NCBI GenBank assembly: GCA_016721845.1
Contig: JADKHK010000013.1
Span: forward strand, 1,594,501-1,658,500
DNA length: 64,000 nucleotides
Reading direction: 5' to 3'
From: Lysobacterales bacterium
Lineage (GTDB): Bacteria; Pseudomonadota; Gammaproteobacteria; Xanthomonadales; Ahniellaceae
Position 1 is the first letter of the stretch. Each line of letters begins with the position of its first letter. A model generated the notes under the pieces. The model did no database searches, was not told where the DNA came from, and was given only the letters and a program-made list of their open reading frames with translations. Positions 25,711 through 34,286 of this stretch are shown one piece after another. Position numbers and translations under genes: made by a program.

Positions 25711-26027
25711 ACTGGTTCATTCTCTTTCTCGCCGGCCTGCTCGAAATCGCGTGGGCGATCGGGTTGAAGTACAGCGAGGGCTTCACGAAGTTGTGGCCGA
25801 GTTTCTGGACCGTGATCACGATGGTCGCGAGCATGGTCCTGCTTGCGATCGCGATGAAGTCGCTGCCGGTCGGTACGGCCTATGCGGTCTGGGTCGGCAT
25901 CGGCGCGGTCGGCACGGTGGTGCTCGGCGTCGTGCTGTTCAACGAATCCGCCGACTTCTGGCGCATGGCCAGCGTCGGATTGATCGTGGCGGGCATCGTC
26001 GGGTTGAAGCTGGCAACATCAGATTGA
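25707..26027 (+). CDS. gdx: SMR-family guanidinium exporter (Gdx/SugE type)
   Basis: A 106-residue protein with four transmembrane helices. Residues that define the guanidinium-exporting Gdx subtype are at the expected positions: Gly 10, Glu 13, Trp 16, Ser 42, Tyr 59 and Trp 62. These distinguish it from the drug exporter EmrE. It works as an antiparallel dimer exchanging protons for guanidinium. The ATG overlaps the agmatinase stop (ATGA), so the two are translationally coupled. Older annotations call this family SugE, quaternary-ammonium resistance. Confidence 0.88.
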   Translation: MNWFILFLAGLLEIAWAIGLKYSEGFTKLWPSFWTVITMVASMVLLAIAMKSLPVGTAYAVWVGIGAVGTVVLGVVLFNESADFWRMASVGLIVAGIVGLKLATSD

Positions 26028-26060
26028 CACGGCCGACTGCAGCCCAAACAGCCCCGGCGC

Positions 26061-26066
26061 TAGACT
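26061..26066 (+). promoter_or_regulatory. -10 box TAGACT for a leaderless brnT transcript
   Basis: TAGACT ends six bases before the brnT ATG at 26073, so transcription would begin at or next to the start codon. There is no Shine-Dalgarno sequence. The same arrangement is seen before the genes at 58600 and 61611. Confidence 0.45.
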
Positions 26067-26072
26067 TCAGCC

Positions 26073-26345
26073 ATGGAGTTCGAATGGGACCCAGCCAAGG
26101 CCGCCGCCAATCACCGCAAGCACGGTGTGTCCTTCATCGAGGCTGCGACGGTGTTTGGCGATCCGTTGGCGTACACTTTCCCCGACCCGGATCATTCACG
26201 GGGCGAAGCGCGCTGGATCACTTTCGGCATGTCGAAAGGACGACTTCTACTCGTCATCGCCCACGTGGAGCGTGGTTACCGCATCCGCATCATCAGCGCC
26301 CGAGAGGCGACCCGGCATGAGCGCAAGATCTACGAGCAAGGCTAA
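26073..26345 (+). CDS. brnT: BrnT-family toxin
   Basis: A 90-residue protein of the BrnT (DUF497) ribonuclease-toxin family. The N-terminal FEWDPAKAAANHRKHGVSF and the end YRIRIISAREATRHERKIYE are the family's hallmarks. BrnT toxins cleave RNA and are normally neutralised by a ribbon-helix-helix antitoxin BrnA encoded just downstream. Here the downstream, 29-base-overlapping gene is not BrnA-like. Transcription probably starts at the ATG (see the TAGACT box). Confidence 0.88.
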   Translation: MEFEWDPAKAAANHRKHGVSFIEAATVFGDPLAYTFPDPDHSRGEARWITFGMSKGRLLLVIAHVERGYRIRIISAREATRHERKIYEQG

Positions 26346-26601
26346 ATCGACATCGAACAACAGTCTTCGAGACGAGTACCGGACCGAAGACCTGGGCGTT
26401 GGCGTGCGCGGGAAATACCTGCGGCAATTCGAAGCAGGAACGAATCTGGTGTTGCTGGCACCGGACGTCGCCCGTGTCTTCTCCACCGAGCGTGAAGTCA
26501 ACGATGCGCTTCGATCACTGATCGGTGTCGCCGAGCGCAGCACCCGTCCCACATCGCGACGCACATCATCGGCACCGAAACAATCCAGCAGCAAGAAGTA
26601 G
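26317..26601 (+). CDS. Probable antitoxin partner of BrnT (RGKY-type small protein)
   Basis: A 94-residue protein overlapping brnT by 29 bases. The core GVRGKYLRQFEAGTNLVLLAPDVARV and the following VNDALRSLIGVA resemble a widespread family of small proteins. I recall these mostly beside PIN-like toxin genes; they lack the BrnA ribbon-helix-helix. The first 20 and last 20 residues are Ser/Lys/Arg-rich and look disordered. Position and overlap suggest the antitoxin role; this is inference. Confidence 0.65.
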   Translation: MSARSTSKAKSTSNNSLRDEYRTEDLGVGVRGKYLRQFEAGTNLVLLAPDVARVFSTEREVNDALRSLIGVAERSTRPTSRRTSSAPKQSSSKK

Positions 26602-26637
26602 GTTCCACGAATCACGCCTGAAGGCGCTCCAACCGTC

Positions 26638-27561
26638 TCAGCGGCGGAAGCGGACGTAGGCGCGTTTGAGCAGGTACAGCAACTGGCCGGCGAAGCCGCG
26701 TTCCTGCGCCTGCAGCAGGCGCGCGTTCTCGGCATAGAGTCTCTGCAACTGACCATCGCGTTGCGCGATCAGGGTGTGCAGGGTCGCGACGTCGATGGCA
26801 TCGAGCACGCGGCCTTCGACGAAGCGTTCCGGCAACTGCGCATCGACATAGTGTGTGCTGTGCTTGCCCGCGGTTTCCGCAGCCGGTCGATCGTGGCTGT
26901 AGAAGTACAGCGCGACCGATTTGCGCGAGCGACCCGATGCCTCCGGCGGCAACGCGATGCGGTCGAAGCCGTGCCAGCTGTGTTCCGTGGTCTCGAAGAT
27001 CACGCAGCGATTGAAGACCGGCGCGATGCGCTGCATCGGCACGCGGTCGACGTAGGGATCACGGAACAGTTCGAGATGGCCGCCCCAGGCCTCCGACCAA
27101 GCTTCGTTCAAGTAGACGATCAGGTTCAATCGCCGATGCCAGCGCTCGCTCGGGTGATAGTTGAAGTCGATGTGCGCCTGCAGACATTGTCCATCGCGGT
27201 TCTCGTGGGTGCCGCCACCCAGGTAGAAGGGGTCGTACAACAGGCCGTCGATGCCGGTGATGGCGCCGACGAAGTCGAGGAAGTTGCGGCTGCGGATGAC
27301 CTCGTCGAGATGCCGGTAAGCGGCACCGATCGACGGCAGGTTCTCCAGCACCGACTTGCCGCCAGGTCGGCCATCGTCGCCGACGCTGTTGCCGGCTTCG
27401 AAGCGCGGAAATTCCGTCAGCAGCGCATGCGCGAATTCCGGCACCAGGAAATCGTCGATGACGACGTGGCGGAACGGCTGCGCGGCATCGAACGCGGCAC
27501 GCCAACACGCGACATCGGACCGCACCGTATCCGAGACGATCGACGCCGGCACCGCGCTCAC
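26638..27561 (-). CDS. 2-oxoglutarate/Fe(II) oxygenase (prolyl-4-hydroxylase-like)
   Basis: A 307-residue protein. The double-stranded beta-helix oxygenase core has the iron triad H130/D132 (AHIDFNY) and H197 (HSWHGF). The 2OG-binding Arg lies in GRSRKSVALYFYS. The last 45 residues form a coiled coil (LIAQRDGQLQRLYAENARLLQAQ). It starts with GTG overlapping the rluF stop (GTGA), so it is translated from the same mRNA. Substrate unknown: related enzymes hydroxylate proline in translation factors or modify cell-surface components. Confidence 0.82.
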   Translation of the reverse strand: MSAVPASIVSDTVRSDVACWRAAFDAAQPFRHVVIDDFLVPEFAHALLTEFPRFEAGNSVGDDGRPGGKSVLENLPSIGAAYRHLDEVIRSRNFLDFVGAITGIDGLLYDPFYLGGGTHENRDGQCLQAHIDFNYHPSERWHRRLNLIVYLNEAWSEAWGGHLELFRDPYVDRVPMQRIAPVFNRCVIFETTEHSWHGFDRIALPPEASGRSRKSVALYFYSHDRPAAETAGKHSTHYVDAQLPERFVEGRVLDAIDVATLHTLIAQRDGQLQRLYAENARLLQAQERGFAGQLLYLLKRAYVRFRR

Positions 27562-28268
27562 CAGTCGGTCCGGCCCGGGATCAGTCCGTGCAATTCGGCG
27601 TCGGTGAGATTGCGCCACTGGCCGATCTTGAGCGCACCGAGCTTGACGTTGTCGATGCGCACGCGCCGCAGTTGCTTGACGCGATAACCGAAGGCCGCGG
27701 CCATCAGGCGGATCTGCCGGTTCAGGCCTTGGGTCAGCACGATGCGGAAGCCGAAGCGGGCGATGCGGGCGGTCTTGCAGGGCTTGGTCATCTGTTCGTG
27801 CAGGCGCACGCCCTTGGCCATGCCGCGCAGGAACTCGGGTGTGACCTCGTTGTTCACGCCGACCAAGTATTCCTTCTCGTGGCCGTTCTCGTGACGCAGG
27901 ATCTCGTTGACGATGTCGCCATTGCTGGTGAGCAGGATCAGTCCCTCGGAGTCCTTGTCGAGGCGCCCGATCGGGAAGACGCGCTTTTCGTGGCCGACGA
28001 AGTCGACGATGTTGCCGTTCACCGAAGTATCGGTCGTGCAGGTCACGCCGACCGGCTTGTTCAGCGCGATGTAGACATGCTTGCGCCCGGCCTTCTTGAC
28101 GCGTGCGCGCAGGCCCTGGCCATCGACCCGCACGTCGTCGCCCTCGGCATACATCGTGCCGACAGCGGCCGGCACGCCGTTGACGGTGACGCGGCGCTCG
28201 GACAGCAGCTTGTCGGCCTCGCGGCGCGAACAGAATCCGGTATCGGCGATGTGTTTGCTGATGCGCAT
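27558..28268 (-). CDS. rluF: 23S rRNA pseudouridine synthase RluF
   Basis: A 236-residue pseudouridine synthase of the RluB/E/F group. It has an N-terminal S4 RNA-binding domain (residues 1-60, ISKHIADTGFCSRREADKLL) and the catalytic Asp in GRLDKDSEGLILLTS. The C-terminal QGLNRQIRLMAAAFGYRVKQLRR is characteristic of RluF, which modifies U2604. An upstream in-frame start at 28307 adds 13 residues that do not look conserved. It is cotranscribed with the oxygenase gene that overlaps its stop. Confidence 0.9.
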   Translation of the reverse strand: MRISKHIADTGFCSRREADKLLSERRVTVNGVPAAVGTMYAEGDDVRVDGQGLRARVKKAGRKHVYIALNKPVGVTCTTDTSVNGNIVDFVGHEKRVFPIGRLDKDSEGLILLTSNGDIVNEILRHENGHEKEYLVGVNNEVTPEFLRGMAKGVRLHEQMTKPCKTARIARFGFRIVLTQGLNRQIRLMAAAFGYRVKQLRRVRIDNVKLGALKIGQWRNLTDAELHGLIPGRTDW

Positions 28269-28360
28269 GGCGGGGTTTCGATCGAAAACGGGGCGCGATG
28301 CTGGCACATCGGCGCCGAGCCGTCACACCGCAGCGTGAAGGCCCGGCACCCCGGACAGGG

Positions 28361-30313
28361 TCACGGCGCCGGCTTCGCGCCCTTCAGATGCGTGTCGAGG
28401 AATTTCAGGATCTCGCCGTAGGCACGGATCTGGTTTTCCTTCTTGGTGAAGCCGTGGCCCTCGTCATCGAACACGACGTATTCGACCGGCACGCCGTTCT
28501 TCTTCACCGCCGCCACGATCTCGTCGGATTCCGGCTTGATCACGCGCGGATCGTTCGCGCCCTGCAGCACCATCAGCGGCTTGGTGATCTTGTCGGCATG
28601 GAACAACGGCGAGGTGGCGATCAGGAAATCGCGTTGCGTCTCGGGATTGCCGACCTCCTGGTACAACGCCTCGCGGAAACTTTCCCAGTACGGCGGAATG
28701 CTCTCGAGCGTGCGCAGCCAGTTGGTGACGCCGAAGATGTCGACGCCCACCTTGAATTCCTCGGGCTGGAAGGCGAGTGCGGCAGCGGTCATGTAGCCGC
28801 CGTAACTGCCGCCCATAATGCCGATGCGGTCGGTATCGACGTAGTCAAGCGTCTGCAGGAAGGCCTTGCCATCCACGCAATCCCAGAGCGGTTCACGGCC
28901 ATGCTTGCCATCGTCCGCGGCAAAGAAGGACTTGCCATAACCTGAACTGCCGCGGTTGTTGATGCCGAGGATGACGTAGCCGTGATTCGCCAGATACTGC
29001 GCAGCATAGTTGTAGGCGCGCGTCGTCTGTCCACCGGGTCCGCCATGCACCAGCAACATCGCCGGTGCCTTGTTCGTCGCGGTCGCCTGTTGCGGCTTCC
29101 ACAGGATGTTCGGGATCTCCAGACCGTCGCGCGCCTTGAAGCGCACCACGCTGGAATCGACCAGATCGGCGGCATCGATGCGCGCGCTCAGCGAGGTGGT
29201 CAGGCGCACCGGCTGCGCCTGACCGAAGTCGAGCACGTACAGATCGTTCGGCTGGCGGTCGCCATTCACGTAGAACGCCATGCGCGCTTCCGAACGCGAG
29301 ATCCGCACATTGCGGATTTCACCTGCGGGCAGGCGCGGCAACGCGACCGGCGTACCGCTGGCGACGTCGAACAGTTCGACGACGGTGGCGCCATCGACGT
29401 TGGTCATGTCGATGCGGTACTTGCCGTTGTGCGAAAACGCGACATCGGTGATATCCCAGTTCGCACTGCGCACGTCGCTGTGGGTGCCCGTCGCGAATTC
29501 GTAACGGCGGAGGCGCGCGAACTCGCTGCCTTCGTTGCTGGTGTAGTAGAGAAACCGTCCGTCCGGCGCGAAGTCCTGGGCCGAAAACTGCGCATCACCC
29601 TGATGTGGCGTCAGGTGCACCACCTTGCCGCTGTCTCGATCGAACAGGTGCAGGTCATTGTCGTTGGTGGTGCGCGTCTTGCCGAGCGCGATGTAGCGGC
29701 CGTCGTCGGAAATCTCGCCCAGCTCGTAGCCTGCATCGTTCCGGAACACCAGTTCACGCGCATAGGTCCGGGCGTCGTAGCGATACAGATCGAAGAACTT
29801 GGGGTCGCGCTCGTTGCTGCTCAGATAGAAGGCATCGCCCGCATGACTGAACCCGGCGAACGCCGCCTTGAGCTTGTCGCCCGGCGTGAGATCCCGCTCG
29901 CGGCCATCCGCCTCGATGACGTAGACATGATTCAGTTCGTTGCCGCCCTGGTCGCGCGTCACCAGCATGCGCGCATCGTCAAAAAAATAGCCGATGGCAT
30001 AGACGTTGTCGGTCGTCGACTGGGTCACGGCCGTCCACTCGCCGCCTCCGACCGGCATCGTGTAGGCATTCCAGATGCCGCTGCGATTCGACGAGAACAG
30101 CAGCCGGCTCTCATCCGGTGCGAACGACGCCCCCGAGACCGAGACGGTATCGATGAAGTCGGCGATGTCGTAAGACTTCGCCGGACGCGCGGGCGCTGCC
30201 GCGGCGGCCGATTCGGCGCTCGCCTCGGCGCGCTGCTCGTGCATCGAACAACCGGACGCGAGGAACGCGGCGCAGGCCGCAACGGAAAACAACAGGCGTA
30301 TGCGATTCGACAT
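28361..30313 (-). CDS. S9-family prolyl oligopeptidase lipoprotein
   Basis: A 650-residue peptidase with a lipoprotein signal (FLASGC, Cys 23). Residues about 60-400 are a WD40-like beta-propeller that gates access. The C-terminal alpha/beta-hydrolase domain has the nucleophile Ser 503 in GGSYGGYM, the acid in GANDPRV and the His in DEGHGF. It should cleave short peptides in the periplasm, of the dipeptidyl/acylaminoacyl peptidase kind. The ATG at 30313 sits seven bases after GGAG; the ATG at 30319 is too close to it. Confidence 0.88.
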   Translation of the reverse strand: MSNRIRLLFSVAACAAFLASGCSMHEQRAEASAESAAAAAPARPAKSYDIADFIDTVSVSGASFAPDESRLLFSSNRSGIWNAYTMPVGGGEWTAVTQSTTDNVYAIGYFFDDARMLVTRDQGGNELNHVYVIEADGRERDLTPGDKLKAAFAGFSHAGDAFYLSSNERDPKFFDLYRYDARTYARELVFRNDAGYELGEISDDGRYIALGKTRTTNDNDLHLFDRDSGKVVHLTPHQGDAQFSAQDFAPDGRFLYYTSNEGSEFARLRRYEFATGTHSDVRSANWDITDVAFSHNGKYRIDMTNVDGATVVELFDVASGTPVALPRLPAGEIRNVRISRSEARMAFYVNGDRQPNDLYVLDFGQAQPVRLTTSLSARIDAADLVDSSVVRFKARDGLEIPNILWKPQQATATNKAPAMLLVHGGPGGQTTRAYNYAAQYLANHGYVILGINNRGSSGYGKSFFAADDGKHGREPLWDCVDGKAFLQTLDYVDTDRIGIMGGSYGGYMTAAALAFQPEEFKVGVDIFGVTNWLRTLESIPPYWESFREALYQEVGNPETQRDFLIATSPLFHADKITKPLMVLQGANDPRVIKPESDEIVAAVKKNGVPVEYVVFDDEGHGFTKKENQIRAYGEILKFLDTHLKGAKPAP

Positions 30314-30393
30314 GACCATGCTCCGACGGAAAACCAGGGGGACGCTACCACGCGGTTGCGCCGGCGATGAATGCGACACGCCGACGAGGACGA

Positions 30394-33150
30394 TCACGAC
30401 GAGCCGCCCGACGCCGGCACGCACAACGCCTGCCAGCGCGGATGCGGGCGACCATGCCGGCTCAGCAACAGCGCGCGCGTACCCACCGCGGCGTCGGTGC
30501 ATTGCTGTCGTGCTTGTGCCTGCAGCAGGTCACGCCAGGCGGTCTGCCAGTCTTCGTTCAAGGCTTCCGGCACGATCGCCTCGATCACGGCCAGCGCTTC
30601 GGCATCGGCATGCTGCGCGATCAGGATCCTGGCCTGCACCAGCGCCGCCATGCCGCGCTCGAAATGCCGTGGATCGAGCTTGGAAAGCAGAGGCAGTGCC
30701 GCCGCGACGCGGGCTTCAGCCGCATCGGCGCGGTCGGCATACAGATCCAGCTCGGCGAGACCGATCTGGCAGCGCAGCGCCGAAGGATTCGCTTCCAGCG
30801 CGCCTTCGGTCGCGCTCCGGGCACAGGCCTCGAACCAGCGCCGGGCCGCAGCGAAGTCCTGTCGCTCCAGGGCCAGCACCCCGGCCACCCGTGCAGCCCG
30901 CAGGACCAGCAAACTGTTGGCACCGTACTTCGCGAGCAAGCCGGCATGGGCGGGTTCGATCAGGGCCTGGGCTGCAACGAAATCTCCGGTCGCGGTCAGC
31001 ACGCCGGCGAGATTGGCCTCGACCACGGCGACCATGTGGCTCTGCGCGCCGTAACGCTCGCGGTTCAAGGCCACCGCCTCCTGCAAATGCAGCAGCGCCT
31101 GCGCGGTCTCGCCGGCGCCATATTCGGTCATGCCGAGATTGTTCAGGCGAACCCCGTACTCCGGATGCTCACGGCCCACCACGTCGATGAAGCTCGCGAT
31201 CGCCAGGCGATGCTGTACCAGGGCTTCGCCGAAACGCCCTTGCATCGCCAACACCCCGGCCAGATTGTTGCGGTCGCGGGAAAGCCGCAGCGGGTCGAAC
31301 TTGCTGGCCTCGCTGATCCGAACCGCTTCGCGCAAATGTTCCTCGGCCTCGGTCAGTCGTCCGAGGTTTTGCAGGTTCTGGCCCAACTGGCTGTGCACGG
31401 ACAGGCGCTTGCGCGTCAGTTCCGGACGCGATCCGGCCAGGGCCAGCGCACGCTGCAGCAGGCCCAGACTCTCGTCGCCGCGCCCGAGGAAATTGAGTGC
31501 GTTCGCGCGCAGGATCATCACGTCGATGCGGCCATCCGGCGCCAGCGTGCTGGTGCCCAGATCGATGCGATCGAGCAGCGGCCGCGTCAGTTCCTCCGCT
31601 TGCGTCTGTTCGCCCGCGGCGTTCGCCACCAGCGCGCGCTTCAGCTCGATCCGCTCGCGCACCACGGCATCGTCGTCGCCGACGAGGCGCTCCGCGAGGC
31701 CGAGGTGCGCGAGCGCGGCGTCGCGCAACCCCAGGGTATTTTCGGTGTCGGCGATCTGCGTCAGGAGTTCGGCCCGCAGATCGCCGCTGATGTCGTCCTG
31801 CTGCTCGATCCGGCGGGCACCCGCCTCGAGGATCTGGCGCGCGGTCAACTCCTTGCCCTGACTGATCGCCGGATCGGCGCTGGCCAGGACTTCGCTCAAC
31901 AACTGAAACGACTGTTCGGCGCGGTCGCGCTCGTGCCGCGTCTCTCGCAACTGCATCGCCAGCAGCAGGGTCGCCGCACCCAGCACGGTCAGGACCACCA
32001 ACGTGCTGGCGACCAGGTAACGATGACGCCCGACGAACTTGCCGAAGGCGTAACGCGCGCTGCCGGCGCGCGCCGCCACGGCGCGGCCATCGAGGAAGGC
32101 GTCCAGGTCGTCCGCGAGTTCCGCCGCACCGCGATAACGTGCCAGCGGCGACTTGCGCAGGCATTTCAACAGGATCGCATCGAGGTCGCCGCGCAGCCGG
32201 GCACCGGAGGTACCCGAGGTCGCGACGCCGGGATCTCGCGCCACCTGGCTCGGCCGGATCGGGTCGGTGTCGCAGATCGCGCGCAGCTGATCCGGTGTGG
32301 CAGACGCGCGTCCGTAAGGTGAACTGCCGGTCAGCAACTCGTACAGGATCACGCCGAGCGCGTAGACGTCGGTCGCGGTCGTGATCGCCTCGCCGCGTAC
32401 CTGTTCGGGGGCCGCGTAGCGTGGCGTCAGCAGCTGCATGCCGGTCCCGGTCGCGACTTCGGCTTCGACGCTGTCGTCGAGCAATTTGGCGATGCCGAAG
32501 TCGAGCAGCTTGGGCGCGCCATAGGCATCGACCAGGATGTTCGCGGGCTTCAGGTCACGGTGCACGACCAGACGCTGGTGCGCCGCATGCACGGCACGAC
32601 AGATCGCGACGAACAGGCGCAGCAGTTCGCGCAAGTCCGGCCTCGCACGCTCGGCCCAGCCATCGAGCCGCTCGCCCTCGACGAACTCCATCGCCAAGTA
32701 CGGCGTGCCGTCGGCGAGCGTGCCGCCATCCAGCAGGCGCGCGATATGCGGGTGATCGAGACTGGCGAGGATGCGGCGCTCGGCACGGAAGCGTGCGCGC
32801 CGGTCCGGGTCGCGCAAGGCGTCGTGACCGAGCAGCTTCAGCGCCACCTTCTGCTTGAAGTCGCCGGTATCGCGCTCGGCCAGCCAGACCACGCCCATGC
32901 CGCCACGACCGAGTTCGCGCAGGATGCGGTAGTCGTCGGGCAACGCGGGCATCACTGGCGCCCCATCGACTCGATCGAGCGGCGCATTGCCGGTGCGGTC
33001 GCCCTCCAGCAGGGCTTCGACGTCACGCCTCAGCGCGACGTCGTCCCCGCACGCCTCGGCGAGAAAGGCGGACCGCGCCGATTCGTCGCGCTGCGCCGCG
33101 AGCAGGAAGATCGCCTTGGCCTGGCGATAGCGCAGCGCAGCCTCGCTCAT
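30394..33150 (-). CDS. PknB-type Ser/Thr kinase with membrane segment and TPR domain (pair 1)
   Basis: A 918-residue membrane protein. The cytoplasmic kinase domain covers residues about 73-350, with GRGGMG near 81, Lys 105, HRD 197-199 and DFG following. After a linker, one transmembrane helix begins at about 378. About 500 residues of TPR-like helical repeats follow and probably lie in the periplasm. The ATG overlaps the stop of the sigma-factor gene upstream (ATGA). It is therefore paired with an ECF sigma factor, as in the Xanthomonas EcfK/PknS and Vibrio EcfP/PknT systems, where the kinase activates the sigma factor. A paralogous pair is at 58600-61567. Confidence 0.9.
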   Translation of the reverse strand: MSEAALRYRQAKAIFLLAAQRDESARSAFLAEACGDDVALRRDVEALLEGDRTGNAPLDRVDGAPVMPALPDDYRILRELGRGGMGVVWLAERDTGDFKQKVALKLLGHDALRDPDRRARFRAERRILASLDHPHIARLLDGGTLADGTPYLAMEFVEGERLDGWAERARPDLRELLRLFVAICRAVHAAHQRLVVHRDLKPANILVDAYGAPKLLDFGIAKLLDDSVEAEVATGTGMQLLTPRYAAPEQVRGEAITTATDVYALGVILYELLTGSSPYGRASATPDQLRAICDTDPIRPSQVARDPGVATSGTSGARLRGDLDAILLKCLRKSPLARYRGAAELADDLDAFLDGRAVAARAGSARYAFGKFVGRHRYLVASTLVVLTVLGAATLLLAMQLRETRHERDRAEQSFQLLSEVLASADPAISQGKELTARQILEAGARRIEQQDDISGDLRAELLTQIADTENTLGLRDAALAHLGLAERLVGDDDAVVRERIELKRALVANAAGEQTQAEELTRPLLDRIDLGTSTLAPDGRIDVMILRANALNFLGRGDESLGLLQRALALAGSRPELTRKRLSVHSQLGQNLQNLGRLTEAEEHLREAVRISEASKFDPLRLSRDRNNLAGVLAMQGRFGEALVQHRLAIASFIDVVGREHPEYGVRLNNLGMTEYGAGETAQALLHLQEAVALNRERYGAQSHMVAVVEANLAGVLTATGDFVAAQALIEPAHAGLLAKYGANSLLVLRAARVAGVLALERQDFAAARRWFEACARSATEGALEANPSALRCQIGLAELDLYADRADAAEARVAAALPLLSKLDPRHFERGMAALVQARILIAQHADAEALAVIEAIVPEALNEDWQTAWRDLLQAQARQQCTDAAVGTRALLLSRHGRPHPRWQALCVPASGGSS

Positions 33151-33713
33151 GCCGACAGTTCCCGCTTCAGCCAAGCCTTGGCATGTTGCCATTCGCGGTA
33201 GGTCGATGACGGATGCTGGCCAAGCACGGCCGCCGCTTCGTCAATGGACAGTCCCGCGAAGTAGCGCAGTTCGACGATGCGCGCCGCCTGCGGATCGAGT
33301 GCATCGAGCCGAGCCAGTGCCGCATCGAGTGCGATCAGCTCAGCGCTGTCGTCGATCGCGACACCGACCGCGGCTTCCAGCGCCTCCAGCGTCTGACCAC
33401 CGCCGCGCTTGTCGGCATGGTGGCGGCGGGCATGGTCGACCAGCACCTGCCGCATCGCACGTGCTGCGGCACCGAAGAAATGCGCCCGGTTCTCGAAGTC
33501 CGGTTCGGCGCCGATCAGCTTGATCATCGCTTCGTTGACGAGTGCCGTCGGTTGCAAGGTGCGTGCCGGTGCACCGCCCGAGAGCAGACTGGCCGCCATC
33601 TGCCGCAGCTCGCGATAGACCTGATTGAACAGGCGCTCGGCCGCGACGCGATCGCCGCCGTGCCAAGCCGCCAGCCAGCCGGTCAGATCCGCATCGCCGC
33701 TGCCGTTCGTCAC
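33147..33713 (-). CDS. ECF-family RNA polymerase sigma factor (ECF43-like, pair 1)
   Basis: A 188-residue sigma factor from the GTG at 33713; a TTG at 33812 would add an unconserved stretch. The region-2 block TLQPTALVNEAMIKLIG and the ARAMRQVLVDHARR helix are typical of the PF07638/ECF43 type. Region 4 ends with LSIDEAAAVLGQHPSSTYREWQHAKAWL. No anti-sigma gene is nearby. The overlapping kinase gene is the likely activator, by threonine phosphorylation in the known relatives. It diverges from the VOC gene at 33892. Confidence 0.85.
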   Translation of the reverse strand: MTNGSGDADLTGWLAAWHGGDRVAAERLFNQVYRELRQMAASLLSGGAPARTLQPTALVNEAMIKLIGAEPDFENRAHFFGAAARAMRQVLVDHARRHHADKRGGGQTLEALEAAVGVAIDDSAELIALDAALARLDALDPQAARIVELRYFAGLSIDEAAAVLGQHPSSTYREWQHAKAWLKRELSA

Positions 33714-33891
33714 CGCCCGCCCCTCGCCGCACGACGCCGATTGTGCGCCGGGCGACCCGGGCAGGGAAGTCGCTCGAAGCGGCGAGGGATTCTTGGCGAC
33801 GACCTCATCCAACTCGTCGGCACCGACGGCTTGGAGTAGCTATTTGCGGCCTGCGCGATGGACAATGACTCCCGATCCACGGAGCCTCCGC

Positions 33892-34284
33892 ATGTCTGCC
33901 ACGATCAGCAAAGCCACGCCGATCCTGTTCGTCGAACGCATCGAACGCTCGCTGCCGTTCTTCGCGGCGGTCGGCTTTTCCAAGGTCATGGAGGTGCCGC
34001 ACGGCGACGATCTCGGGTTCTGCATACTCAACGACGGACGGATCGAACTGATGTTGCAATCCTATGGCTCACTCACCGACGACATGCCGCAATTGAACGA
34101 CGCGGCGCGTGGCAGGAGCTTTCTGTTCGTCGAAGTGCCGGACCTGGCCGCGGTCGAAGCCGCACTGGCCAGGCATACCGTCTACATGCCGCGGCGATCC
34201 ACCTTCTACGGCTCGGAAGAAACCGGCTATGTCGAACCGGGCGGCCACTACGTCACCTTCGCGCAGTTTGCGAAGGTGCCTTGA
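33892..34284 (+). CDS. VOC-family (glyoxalase/bleomycin-resistance-like) protein
   Basis: A 130-residue vicinal-oxygen-chelate domain protein. It has the two beta-alpha-beta-beta-beta units of this fold (ILFVERIERSLPFFAAVGF; FVEVPDLAAVEAAL; YVEPGGHYVTFAQ). Single-domain members dimerise and include lyases, dioxygenases and binding proteins; the substrate cannot be inferred. The ATG has GGAG upstream. It diverges from the sigma factor and converges on the M14-type gene. Confidence 0.8.
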   Translation: MSATISKATPILFVERIERSLPFFAAVGFSKVMEVPHGDDLGFCILNDGRIELMLQSYGSLTDDMPQLNDAARGRSFLFVEVPDLAAVEAALARHTVYMPRRSTFYGSEETGYVEPGGHYVTFAQFAKVP

Positions 34285-34286
34285 GC

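Noticed and set aside
26024..26029. Perfect TTGACA in front of brnT.
   Set aside because: It overlaps the exporter stop codon and is 31 bases from the TAGACT box, with no acceptable -10 at 16-18 bases.
33714..33812. N-terminal extension of the pair-1 sigma factor from a TTG codon.
   Set aside because: The added residues are Ser/Pro/Gly-rich, absent in the paralogue, and TTG is a rare start; GTG 33713 is preferred.
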